A DNA stretch of 9,581 bases from Planctomycetia bacterium. GTDB lineage: Bacteria > Planctomycetota > Phycisphaerae > Phycisphaerales > SM1A02. Under the pieces are notes generated by a model that ran no database searches, was not told the DNA's origin, and was given only the letters and a program-made list of their open reading frames with translations. The stretch covers positions 1-9,581 of the forward strand of contig SYHM01000226.1 in assembly GCA_005799205.1 (NCBI GenBank), given 5' to 3'. The translations under genes were made by a program, and so were the position numbers. This document shows, one piece after another, positions 1-6,475 of the stretch; the stretch's first letter is position 1; the number at the start of each line of letters is the position of its first letter.

Positions 1-284
1 CCGCCGATCGGATTCGAGTGACACGATCCGCAGTTGCTCTTGTTCATGATCGGCCCGAGCCCATCCTCAATGGGGATCGGCATACTGAAAAAGACCTTGC
101 CAGTTTGAAACCGAGTGAGTTGCGTTTCGGTCAGTCCGTGCAGGGGATCACCCATGCGCGCCTGCAAGGCAGGATCGGTGGCACTTGCCCCTGTACACAG
201 TGCGAGACCGATCACAAGGGTGTGCGCCATCGAGAAGGCGATACCGGGGTGGACGGTGAACGCAGAGTGGCGAAGGCTGTTCAT
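1..284 (-). CDS. Di-haem c-type oxidoreductase (DHOR/DUF1111-like), N-terminal fragment
   Basis: This gene runs off the left edge. Only the first 94 codons are visible, from ATG at 284 to the window end. The translation has a signal-like segment (residues 19-35, ending LCTGASA, a plausible signal peptidase I site). Next comes a stretch with GLGPIMN at 75-81, then a haem-binding CGSCH motif (Cys85, Cys88, His89) followed by NPIGG. The pattern of a phenylalanine-rich segment, GLGP-x-x-N and CxxCH is typical of the first haem site of the di-haem oxidoreductase family (PF06537, thiol oxidoreductase or peroxidase-like). Such proteins act in the periplasm with covalently bound haem c. An in-frame stop at 336-338 limits the start to ATG 284 or ATG 230. 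The latter would give a tidier signal peptide, and neither has a clear Shine-Dalgarno. The rest of the protein, including a second CxxCH, would lie outside. It could also be another cytochrome c peroxidase-type protein. The c-type haem site is certain; the family is likely. Confidence 0.72.
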   Translation of the reverse strand, partial: MNSLRHSAFTVHPGIAFSMAHTLVIGLALCTGASATDPALQARMGDPLHGLTETQLTRFQTGKVFFSMPIPIEDGLGPIMNKSNCGSCHSNPIG

Positions 285-343
285 AGAGTGGCTCGTCGAG
301 GGGCTGAAAAGGGGGGGTGAGAACGATGGGGCGGTCTAGGATC

Positions 344-372
344 AATCTAATGCGAAAAACGGCACTTTCCAA
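344..372 (-). promoter_or_regulatory. Possible sigma70-type promoter for the di-haem oxidoreductase gene
   Basis: Read on the minus strand, TTGGAA (372-367) and TAGATT (349-344) are separated by exactly 17 bases. Each matches four of six positions of the -35 and -10 consensus. Transcription would start near 337 and leave a leader of about 50 nt before ATG 284. The site sits in the 115-bp region between two divergent genes, where at least one promoter is needed. The match is moderate and untested. On the plus strand TCTAAT (346-351) resembles a -10 box for the TPR gene, but it has no recognisable -35 partner. Confidence 0.3.
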
Positions 373-399
373 TCCGATTCGCGCATTACCATCATTCTG

Positions 400-1275
400 A
401 TGCACTTGATCGAGTGGATTCACGGATGGCAACCGTTGGCGCTTTGCGCCACCGTTCTTGGAGGGCTCTGGGGGTGTGCCGAGAGTGCTGTTGTGGCAAA
501 AAAACCTCAGCCGGTCGATCAGGGGGTGATCGCTACCGAGCAACCTCAAATGCAGGTGCTCGCAGAGCCAGTTCTTCATCCAAATCTATCAATTGCGGCG
601 AAATTGCTTCGGTCGGGCCAGTTCATTGATGCCGAGATCGTGCTGAGAGCGATCCTGCTCGAGCAGCCAGAGTGCGCACGTGCAGAATTCTTGCTCGGGG
701 TCGCGGTGATGAAGCAGAAAAAGTATGCCCTCGCGCGCCCGCTTCTTGAGTCAAGTCTCGCGCGCAGTCAAGGCTTCGCCGAGCGGTCTCAGGTCGATCA
801 CTTTCTTGGATGGTCCTGCTACTACATCGGAGACCTTGACTCGTCGAAGCGGCACTTTCAGGCTCACGTGGGCTCAAACCCGACCGCCGATGACTCGTAT
901 TTCGCACTTGGTGTGATTGCCATCGATGAGGATCGCGCGGGGGATGCCGAACTGGCGCTGCAGCGAGCGATCGAACTGATCGGTCCCCATCCCGCACGCA
1001 GCCGAGACCGCGCGAAAGCCCTCGCGCGACTTGGCGATGTTGCTGTGCGTCGCGAGATGCTTGACGAGGCGCTTGGGTTGTACGAAGAGGCAGCGCAACT
1101 CTGGCCCGATCACTACGAGGTGTGGGGCAAACTTGCGAGGGTCTACGATGCGCAGGGTCGCGCGAGCGAGGCACAGGCAGCGCGCCTCAATCAACAAGCG
1201 GCCATGGAACGCGCGGGTCGGGTCGCTCCTGTGCCGAGCACTGAAGAGAGCGGGAACGCGCAAGGCACTCCTTGA
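400..1275 (+). CDS. TPR-repeat lipoprotein
   Basis: This 291-residue protein begins with a hydrophobic segment ending LGGLWGC (Cys26), a lipobox-like site. It is therefore probably a lipid-anchored exported protein, although the first 20 residues contain no Lys or Arg, which is unusual for a signal peptide. From about residue 63 to 272 it consists of roughly six helical TPR-like units. These include G-Q-F-x-x-A-E, K-K-Y-A-L-A-R-P, G-D-L-D-S-S-K-R-H-F, E-M-L-D-E-A-L-G-L-Y and G-R-A-S-E-A-Q-A. TPR arrays bind partner proteins; the partner cannot be read from sequence. The start is the only ATG, GTG or TTG after the upstream in-frame stop at 337-339 that retains the signal segment, and there is no clear Shine-Dalgarno. 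The stop codon overlaps the next gene's ATG (TGATG), so the two are almost surely co-transcribed and translationally coupled. Export with the downstream FG-GAP protein suggests a shared envelope function, which is inference. Confidence 0.85.
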   Translation: MHLIEWIHGWQPLALCATVLGGLWGCAESAVVAKKPQPVDQGVIATEQPQMQVLAEPVLHPNLSIAAKLLRSGQFIDAEIVLRAILLEQPECARAEFLLGVAVMKQKKYALARPLLESSLARSQGFAERSQVDHFLGWSCYYIGDLDSSKRHFQAHVGSNPTADDSYFALGVIAIDEDRAGDAELALQRAIELIGPHPARSRDRAKALARLGDVAVRREMLDEALGLYEEAAQLWPDHYEVWGKLARVYDAQGRASEAQAARLNQQAAMERAGRVAPVPSTEESGNAQGTP

Positions 1276-2939
1276 TGGCTTTTGTCACAGCTTCTGCGGT
1301 GTGTTTCGGGGTCACGTCTCTTGGCGCAATTGGCAGCGAAATCGTGATGCGTGACGTGACCGCCACGTCTGGCATCGACTTCGTGACGACCTCTGGGCGC
1401 GATCCGAGTACGCAGATTCTCGAAGTGAAGGGGGGTGGGATCGCGCTCCTCGACGCGGATGGCGATGGCGACCTTGATCTGTTCTTTCCAAATGGAGCAT
1501 CGCTCGATGCCCCCATGCGGGGGCCTGGCGCGCGGCTCTATGAGAACCTCGGTGGGCTCCACTTTCGAGACATCACCTCTACGAGCGGTATCGACCATCA
1601 CGCATGGAGTTTCGGTTGTGCCGTCGGTGACTACGACGCCGATGGGCGCGACGACATCTACATCGCCTGCGCGGGTGCCGACCGACTCTTTCGAAATCTC
1701 GGTGGGGGACGGTTCGTTGATGTCACATCAGCGGCGGGGCTTGGCAACGAAGCGTTGTGGGGCACTTCAGCCGCCTTCGCCGACCTCGACGGTGACCACG
1801 ATCTCGATCTCTACGTGGCCAACTACCTCGCGTGTGACCCCGCGAAACCGATTCCGCCAGCGCACTTTCGCGGGCTCGAGGTGATCAACGGACCGCGCGG
1901 CCTCGAGGCGCACCCCGATCTGCTGTACGAAAACCTCGGCAACGGCACGTTCGCCAACCGCAGCGAATCGTCAGGAATCCGCACCCCTGCTGCGAGTTTT
2001 GGGCTCAATGTTGCGATCCTCGATCTCAGTGGGGATGGGCGCCCGGACATCTTCGTTGGCAATGACTCGCGCAGCAACTTTCTTTTCGAGAACCAAGGTG
2101 GTATGCAGTTCAAAGAGGTCGGCGCGCAGCGAGGAGTCGCCACCAACCTCGAAGGTGCCGAGCAGGCGACGATGGGAATTGCCGTAGGCGATGTCAACGG
2201 TGATGGGCGTGCTGACCTCTTCACGACCAACTTCAGCGACGACACGAACACGCTCTTCGTCTCGAGCGAGCGTGGATTCTTCGACGACCGAACAGCTCAA
2301 TATGGTGTCGGGGTTCCATCACGCCCGCTGTGCGGCTGGGCGACTGCGTTCATCGATCTCGACCATGACGGTGATGAGGACCTCTTCATCGTCAACGGAC
2401 ATGTCTATCCACAGGCGACACGCGCCACGCTGAATAGCGAGTATCTGCAGCCGCTTCTCATCATGTCGAGGCAGGGTGCTCGGTTTGCCCCAGTCGCCGA
2501 TCCTGCGCAGCCGTGGCTTTCGAGCGTGCACCGTGACCGATCGGCTGTCTTCGCAGACCTCGATCACGATGGTGATCAAGACGCGGTTGTCACTGGGCTC
2601 AACCAGTCCGTTCGCGTGCTCGAAAACACCCATCCCGCTGGCAACGACTGGGTGGTTGTCGCTCTTGATGACGCTGAGCATCCAGCGAACCGCCACGCCA
2701 TCGGAGCCAGAATCGCAGTGAAATCAGGCGACACAACGCAGTACCGATGGATCATCGGTGGCGGTCCATTTCAATCAAACCAGTCCTTCGAGGCGCACGT
2801 TGGGCTGGGGCCACCACCCACCCCCGAGACCCAAGTCGATGTCACCGTTCGCTGGCCCGATGGGGTCGAGAGCTCATCGACGATCCCCCGGGGATCTCGC
2901 ACGGTCGTGAGGCGTCCCACTACAGCAGGGGCGAAATGA
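1275..2939 (+). CDS. CRTAC1-family FG-GAP/VCBS repeat protein with ASPIC/UnbV domain
   Basis: This 554-residue protein is probably exported. Its first 20 residues are hydrophobic but lack basic residues. It carries seven Asp-rich calcium-loop motifs of the FG-GAP/VCBS type, a signature of beta-propeller blades. They include DADGDGDLD (60-68), DYDADGRDD (119-127), DLDGDHDLD (170-178), DLSGDGRPD (250-258) and DVNGDGRAD (306-314), plus two DLDHDGD loops near 365 and 430. After the third loop a segment reading NGPRGL, then LLYENLGNGTF, matches this family's usual insert. The C-terminal 80 or so residues (RHAIGARI, RWIIGGGPFQSNQS, VRWPDGV) form an ASPIC/UnbV domain (PF07593). Family members are large extracellular or periplasmic proteins of mostly unknown function. 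ATG 1275 overlaps the TPR gene's stop by one base, with AAGG nine bases upstream; a TTG at 1272 would add one residue. The 3' end overlaps convergent cls by 20 bp. The domain calls are secure; the biological role is not known. Confidence 0.92.
   Translation: MAFVTASAVCFGVTSLGAIGSEIVMRDVTATSGIDFVTTSGRDPSTQILEVKGGGIALLDADGDGDLDLFFPNGASLDAPMRGPGARLYENLGGLHFRDITSTSGIDHHAWSFGCAVGDYDADGRDDIYIACAGADRLFRNLGGGRFVDVTSAAGLGNEALWGTSAAFADLDGDHDLDLYVANYLACDPAKPIPPAHFRGLEVINGPRGLEAHPDLLYENLGNGTFANRSESSGIRTPAASFGLNVAILDLSGDGRPDIFVGNDSRSNFLFENQGGMQFKEVGAQRGVATNLEGAEQATMGIAVGDVNGDGRADLFTTNFSDDTNTLFVSSERGFFDDRTAQYGVGVPSRPLCGWATAFIDLDHDGDEDLFIVNGHVYPQATRATLNSEYLQPLLIMSRQGARFAPVADPAQPWLSSVHRDRSAVFADLDHDGDQDAVVTGLNQSVRVLENTHPAGNDWVVVALDDAEHPANRHAIGARIAVKSGDTTQYRWIIGGGPFQSNQSFEAHVGLGPPPTPETQVDVTVRWPDGVESSSTIPRGSRTVVRRPTTAGAK
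2882..2896. repeat. Perfect 7-bp inverted repeat near a convergent gene junction
   Basis: GATCCCC and GGGGATC flank a single C, inside the last codons of the FG-GAP/ASPIC gene and 23 nt beyond the cls stop on the opposite strand. Transcripts from either direction could fold here. There is no T-run on either side, so it is not a standard intrinsic terminator. The repeat may simply reflect the Pro-Arg-Gly codons it encodes. Confidence 0.4.
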
Positions 2940-4398
2940 GTGCTGCGGCGTTCTGTGCAAGGGCTGTTCCCCTCGATCGCTGCCCCCACACCATCGCCGT
3001 CACCTCGCAGCTCGCATCGATGTAACTCTGTTGGAGCGCGCGCAGTTCACGGGCGAATGAATCGTCGTAGACGAGCGCAGTCGCCTCGAAATTGAGTTCA
3101 AAACTTCGCCGGTCGAGATTGCTCGACGTAACGATTGCGAACTTGCCATCCGCCGTGATCGTCTTGGCGTGCAAGAGGCCGCGGGTGAACTCGTGAATAT
3201 GGACTCCTGCATCGAGCAGCATGCCGTATCCCGCCCGGCTCGCGAGCGCCACGAGTCGACTGTTGTTTCGCCGAGGGACCACCAGCCGCACAACGACCCC
3301 GCGACGAGCGGCCACGCACAGCGCCGAGTACATCGTTGGGTCGGGCACAAAGTAAGGGGTTGTCAGCACGATTTCGTCTCGTGCGACCTGAATCGATGCA
3401 ATCAGCAAACTCTTGATCGCATCATTGCGGTAGTTCGGACCTGATGCGGCGATCTGAGCACTGACGCCGCCACCCTCGAACCGAGGGCTCACGCACAACT
3501 GATCCTCGATGGTCTCTTGCGTGTCGAGGTACCAATCTGCCGCAAAAATGAGGTGCAACTCACGCACAGTCGGCCCCGTGATGCGCAGCGTGCAGTCCAC
3601 CCATGGCGCAAAGCGCGGTTGCACCGCGAACTCGGGCGCGGCAATGTTCATGCTGCCGATCCATCCGATCTGCGAGTCGACGATGATCATCTTTCGATGG
3701 TTTCGAATGTCGATCCGTGCGAAGAGCGCGCGAAGCGGATGCACTGGGAGCGCAGCCACCACGCGCACCCCTTTCGCTCGAAGCGCGCGTGCACTGTGAC
3801 TTCGCAGAAAGCGCGCGGATCCCTGCGCGTCCACCAGGACACGGCATGTCACGCCGCGACCCGAGGCTGCAATCAGCGCCTCTGCGACCGAACTCCCCAC
3901 GCGGTCATCGAGCCAGATGTAGCTCGTGAGGTGCACGCTCGTGGTCGCGCGAGCGATATCGGCGATGATCGCTGCAGCAGTTGCGTCAGAGTCACCGAAC
4001 AGTCGTACATGATTTCCAGCGAGCGCAGGGGAACCCCCAACGGACTCAGCGATGCGCGCAATCTGGCGGTCGATCCCATCGAGGTGGGTGTCGCTCGCGC
4101 GTGGGTCGTCGGGGGTGTGAAACCGCGTCTGCCCGAAGAGTTCAAGGACGCGCTTGTGGATGACCCGTCGGCGAAATCCCAAACGTGACTCGCCGACAAG
4201 CAGGTATGCCGGGATGCCGATGACCGGCAGCACCGTGACAATCGTCACCCACGCTGCCGCGAGCGAGGGTTGCGATCCTTTGCGCATGATGATGATGCAG
4301 GCGAACCCTGCGCGCAGAAGAAGGTCGGCAATCAGAATGGCGCCAAGCCACCACGGGTTTGAGATCCAATGTGAAAATGAAAGGTCAACGAGTGGCAT
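2920..4398 (-). CDS. cls: Cardiolipin synthase (phospholipase D superfamily)
   Basis: This 492-residue membrane enzyme condenses phosphatidylglycerol molecules into cardiolipin, by the family's usual phosphatidyl-transfer chemistry. Two N-terminal membrane spans (about 16-38 and 46-68) are followed by a basic stretch and two phospholipase D catalytic domains. Both HKD motifs are intact: HRKMIIVD (His234, Lys236, Asp241) followed by GSMN, and HAKTITAD (His410, Lys412, Asp417) followed by SSNLDRRS. Length and layout are those of bacterial ClsA-type synthases. ATG 4398 has a good Shine-Dalgarno (AGGGG, 7 nt upstream) that lies in one arm of a short hairpin. The gene follows greA after 44 bp on the same strand and may be read from the upstream operon or from its own promoter; none was obvious. 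Its 3' end overlaps the convergent FG-GAP gene by 20 bp. Another PLD-family transferase is possible, but the N-terminal spans favour Cls. Confidence 0.95.
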   Translation of the reverse strand: MPLVDLSFSHWISNPWWLGAILIADLLLRAGFACIIIMRKGSQPSLAAAWVTIVTVLPVIGIPAYLLVGESRLGFRRRVIHKRVLELFGQTRFHTPDDPRASDTHLDGIDRQIARIAESVGGSPALAGNHVRLFGDSDATAAAIIADIARATTSVHLTSYIWLDDRVGSSVAEALIAASGRGVTCRVLVDAQGSARFLRSHSARALRAKGVRVVAALPVHPLRALFARIDIRNHRKMIIVDSQIGWIGSMNIAAPEFAVQPRFAPWVDCTLRITGPTVRELHLIFAADWYLDTQETIEDQLCVSPRFEGGGVSAQIAASGPNYRNDAIKSLLIASIQVARDEIVLTTPYFVPDPTMYSALCVAARRGVVVRLVVPRRNNSRLVALASRAGYGMLLDAGVHIHEFTRGLLHAKTITADGKFAIVTSSNLDRRSFELNFEATALVYDDSFARELRALQQSYIDASCEVTAMVWGQRSRGTALAQNAAALISPLL

Positions 4399-4405
4399 CG
4401 AGCTG

Positions 4406-4418
4406 CCCCTCGCAGGGG
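4406..4418 (-). promoter_or_regulatory. cls ribosome binding site within a short hairpin
   Basis: On the minus strand CCCCT-GCG-AGGGG forms a perfect 5-bp GC-rich stem with a 3-nt loop. The 3' arm AGGGG is also the only Shine-Dalgarno for cls, 7 nt before its ATG. Folding would hide it. Whether it forms in vivo or has a regulatory effect is unknown. Confidence 0.45.
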
Positions 4419-4442
4419 GAAACTTGCCACTGCCGCGCGCGC

Positions 4443-4919
4443 TTACGCAATGATCTCAACGACGGTCAGCCGTCGCTCGCCGCGTGGAAGATTGACGCGC
4501 ACAGTCTCTCCCACGCGCGTCTTCATGAGCGACTCTCCGATCGGACTCGTGCTGGTGACCTCGCGGTGCGCTGCGTCGTCGTCGGTGTCTCCATCCGAGA
4601 GACTGCTCACAATCTTGTAGGTTTCGACCTTGCCGGTGCCCTCGTCCTTGATTCGAACGATTGCGCCGAGAAAGACCATGTCCTTGGGCATGTCGCCGTG
4701 CTCGATCACCTGCACGCTCGCGAGACGTACCTCCAGTTCGCGAATGCGCAAGTTGTTCATCGACTTGTCCTCACGCGCCGCGTGGTAGTCAGAATTTTCG
4801 CGTAAATCTCCATGGCCGCGTGCTTCGGCGATCCGTTCAGTCAGGACGCGATCAAGCGCATGCAACTCGGTCAAGAGTCGCGCGAGCTTTTCCTTGTCTT
4901 CTCGTGTGACGAATTCCAT
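4443..4919 (-). CDS. greA: Transcript cleavage factor GreA
   Basis: This 158-residue cytoplasmic protein matches the usual GreA length. GreA enters the RNA polymerase secondary channel and stimulates cleavage of backtracked RNA. Residues 1 to about 75 form the coiled-coil domain. Its tip has the hallmark IAEARGHGDLRENSDYHAAR, including the acidic pair Asp38 and Glu41 (equivalent to Asp41 and Glu44 of E. coli). Residues 80 to 158 form the FKBP-like C-terminal domain, with FLGAIVRIKD, TSPIGESLMKTRVGE and LTVVEII. A short acidic stretch DGDTDDDAAH near 120 looks like a surface loop. The reading frame stays open upstream to 5099, but that extension overlaps the preceding gene and does not resemble GreA. 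ATG 4919, 46 bp after the previous stop, is therefore the likely start, although no Shine-Dalgarno is visible. The protein is not functionally tied to the upstream cell-wall genes; it is probably read through or from its own promoter. Confidence 0.95.
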   Translation of the reverse strand: MEFVTREDKEKLARLLTELHALDRVLTERIAEARGHGDLRENSDYHAAREDKSMNNLRIRELEVRLASVQVIEHGDMPKDMVFLGAIVRIKDEGTGKVETYKIVSSLSDGDTDDDAAHREVTSTSPIGESLMKTRVGETVRVNLPRGERRLTVVEIIA

Positions 4920-4965
4920 GGCGGTGGTGCGATTGTGGTGCGTGCGGGACAACCCCACTGAAACG

Positions 4966-5688
4966 CTATCCCACGCGGCGCTGCATCGCAACCCCGCGAG
5001 CTCGCGCAGGTGGGCGCCGACCTGCAGCCTCCATGAAGGCTGCCACGGCACAGCCGCACGCGCCGAGTGCGATGCTGAGCACTGCGGAATACTGCGCATG
5101 GGTCCAAACTTCGTGATCAGGCATCGATGCAGTGGCGTCCATCAGTTCGAGCACAGTTGCGCATGACCCGAGGAAGGGAAGCGTGAGTGCGAGGTCCTGC
5201 GCGCCCGCGGCAGCGAGGGGCCACCGAACACCGCCTGCGACGACGAGGCACGCGACCATCGCGATCGCCCGTGGGGTGGTGCGCTGCGAGCGAGAGCCCA
5301 CTGCAACGATTCCAGCGACTGCCACGAGGCTCGAGAGTGCGCACAAGTCAATCAGTAGGGTTCGCTCGACGGTCCATGGAGTCGCAAGCCGAAGCGGCCA
5401 GATCACCAACTGCAGCAGTGACCCCAGAGTCGCCGCCTGAAGTAGATCGTTCAGCACCCCTCCCGAACCAGGTCCCTGCGAGAGACGTGCGAGGGGCCAC
5501 GCAACAAGCGCACCAACGAGGCAGGTCACGAGGGTGATACGAATGGCAGGGGCAAGCGACGCTGGGGTGATCTGCAGCGGCAGGGTTGTCCCCAGCGCGA
5601 GCAGCAGCGCGAGAAGTATCCACGCTCCAGCGGCGACGACGAGCGTGCGCGGCGGTTCGATCACTGCGCGGTCACTGGCTCGCGACAT
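4966..5688 (-). CDS. Polytopic membrane protein of unknown function, downstream of ftsQ
   Basis: I do not recognise this 240-residue protein. It is rich in Leu, Ala and Val with about six or seven likely membrane spans (near 15-36, 46-66, 79-99, 111-131, 140-161, 166-183 and 199-219). The short N-terminus (MSRASDRAVIEPPR) and the C-terminus (GRRPPARARGVAMQRRVG) are basic, fitting cytoplasmic ends. No catalytic motif stands out; several Trp-Pro pairs (WPL) occur at span edges. ATG 5688 lies within the ftsQ-like gene, overlapping it by 17 bp. This suggests translational coupling, as there is no Shine-Dalgarno. Longer in-frame starts exist at 5727, 5739 and 5748 but would add a low-complexity Ser/Arg stretch. 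Placement as the fifth gene of a murC-murB-ddl-ftsQ run hints at an envelope or division role, which is only guilt by association. That it is a coding gene is supported by its consistent hydrophobic pattern and tight packing. Confidence 0.75.
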   Translation of the reverse strand: MSRASDRAVIEPPRTLVVAAGAWILLALLLALGTTLPLQITPASLAPAIRITLVTCLVGALVAWPLARLSQGPGSGGVLNDLLQAATLGSLLQLVIWPLRLATPWTVERTLLIDLCALSSLVAVAGIVAVGSRSQRTTPRAIAMVACLVVAGGVRWPLAAAGAQDLALTLPFLGSCATVLELMDATASMPDHEVWTHAQYSAVLSIALGACGCAVAAFMEAAGRRPPARARGVAMQRRVG

Positions 5689-6475
5689 AGTCGACCGAGA
5701 GGTCGATCGCGCGCGGCCCAGCGCCATCGATCCGACCATACTGAGCATGCAAGAGGTCGAGGTAGCGAAGTTTCTGCTCAGCTGGAACTTCGGCCGAAGC
5801 TTCCTTGCCTGGGGCGCGACCCCACTTGGCCCTGCATCCGCCGCTCGTCAGAAGCGTGAGCGTGTGGTCAGTCGAAAACGCGCTGACATCGACCCCAGCA
5901 ATCTGATTCCGCCAGCGTTGCTCGCCGACAAGCAGCGCGAGTTCGACCCCAGCGAAGAGGTCTGCGCCAGTCCAGAGCAAGCCGGCGCGGGGCGGACGCT
6001 TCTGAGTCGCGCCAACGATGCGAGGAAGATGCGGCGCGGTCCCAGCGGAGTAGGTGCGAGGAAGCAATCTGCACTGACTGTCGAGCAAGTGATCTCCATC
6101 GCCGTCGGCAACCACCGCGGTGGGATGCGCAAAGGTGGCTTCGACTTCGAGCGCGTTGAGGCCCACCCTTCGAACCTGGCCCACCGAGTCGAACCATCCT
6201 GTGGACATCAATGCACCGAGTGCCCGCTCGAGCCCTGCGCGGTCGTAGGCCGAAGTGCCAGCTTCACGAGCGACGAGCTCTTGAAGCGGAGCAAGATCGG
6301 CTGGAGTCATCCACGGCGGACTCTCGACGAAAGACACTTCGATGCGCTGCCCTTGGGTCGCGAGTGCCTTGGTTCGAAGCGTAGGGAGCGACCATCCGAA
6401 GATGAGGGTCGCAACCGCAAGCAGTGCAACTCCAGCACCAGCCCACATCGAAAATGCGCGCGTCTGCTCAGTCAT
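5672..6475 (-). CDS. ftsQ: FtsQ/DivIB-like cell division protein
   Basis: This 267-residue bitopic membrane protein has the size and topology of FtsQ: a short cytoplasmic N-terminus, one membrane span at about 10-30, and an extracytoplasmic remainder. Residues 44 to about 118 resemble a POTRA domain (RIEVSFVESPPWMTPADL, then GWFDSVGQVRRVGLNALEVE). FAHPTAVV occupies the place of the usual E-R-x-P-V-A segment, and LLDSQCRLLP the place of the V-D-x-x-G-x-x-x segment. The C-terminal part has EQKLRYLDLLHAQYG and AIDLSVDYV, matching the K-L-x-x-L and I-D-L-R features of the FtsQ beta domain. In known bacteria FtsQ links early and late divisome proteins. Its position directly after murC-murB-ddl is the classical dcw order. 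ATG 6475 overlaps the ddl stop (ATGA, 4 bp), with no Shine-Dalgarno, so translation is probably coupled. Similarity at residue level is weak, as is usual for FtsQ; the assignment rests on topology, motifs and context together. Confidence 0.82.
   Translation of the reverse strand: MTEQTRAFSMWAGAGVALLAVATLIFGWSLPTLRTKALATQGQRIEVSFVESPPWMTPADLAPLQELVAREAGTSAYDRAGLERALGALMSTGWFDSVGQVRRVGLNALEVEATFAHPTAVVADGDGDHLLDSQCRLLPRTYSAGTAPHLPRIVGATQKRPPRAGLLWTGADLFAGVELALLVGEQRWRNQIAGVDVSAFSTDHTLTLLTSGGCRAKWGRAPGKEASAEVPAEQKLRYLDLLHAQYGRIDGAGPRAIDLSVDYVASQ

Noticed and set aside
148..579. 143-residue minus-strand open frame
   Set aside because: It overlaps the start of the TPR gene and the di-haem gene in a different frame and has no recognisable feature; the CxxCH-containing frame ending at 284 explains this strand better.
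3517..4188. 223-residue plus-strand open frame opposite cls
   Set aside because: It lies fully within cls on the other strand and has a His/Arg-rich composition typical of a shadow frame.
4935..4965. Imperfect hairpin (GTGGGG and CCCGCAC arms) between the membrane gene and greA
   Set aside because: The stem has a bulge and is not followed by a T-run, so it does not qualify as a terminator.
4944..4989. Candidate greA promoter with TTGCGA and TAGCGT boxes 17 bp apart on the minus strand
   Set aside because: The -10 box matches only three of six positions and the site lies in coding sequence; too weak to list as a feature.
4920..5099. 60-residue N-terminal extension of GreA
   Set aside because: The frame is open but overlaps the membrane protein gene, and GreA proteins start near the chosen ATG 4919.
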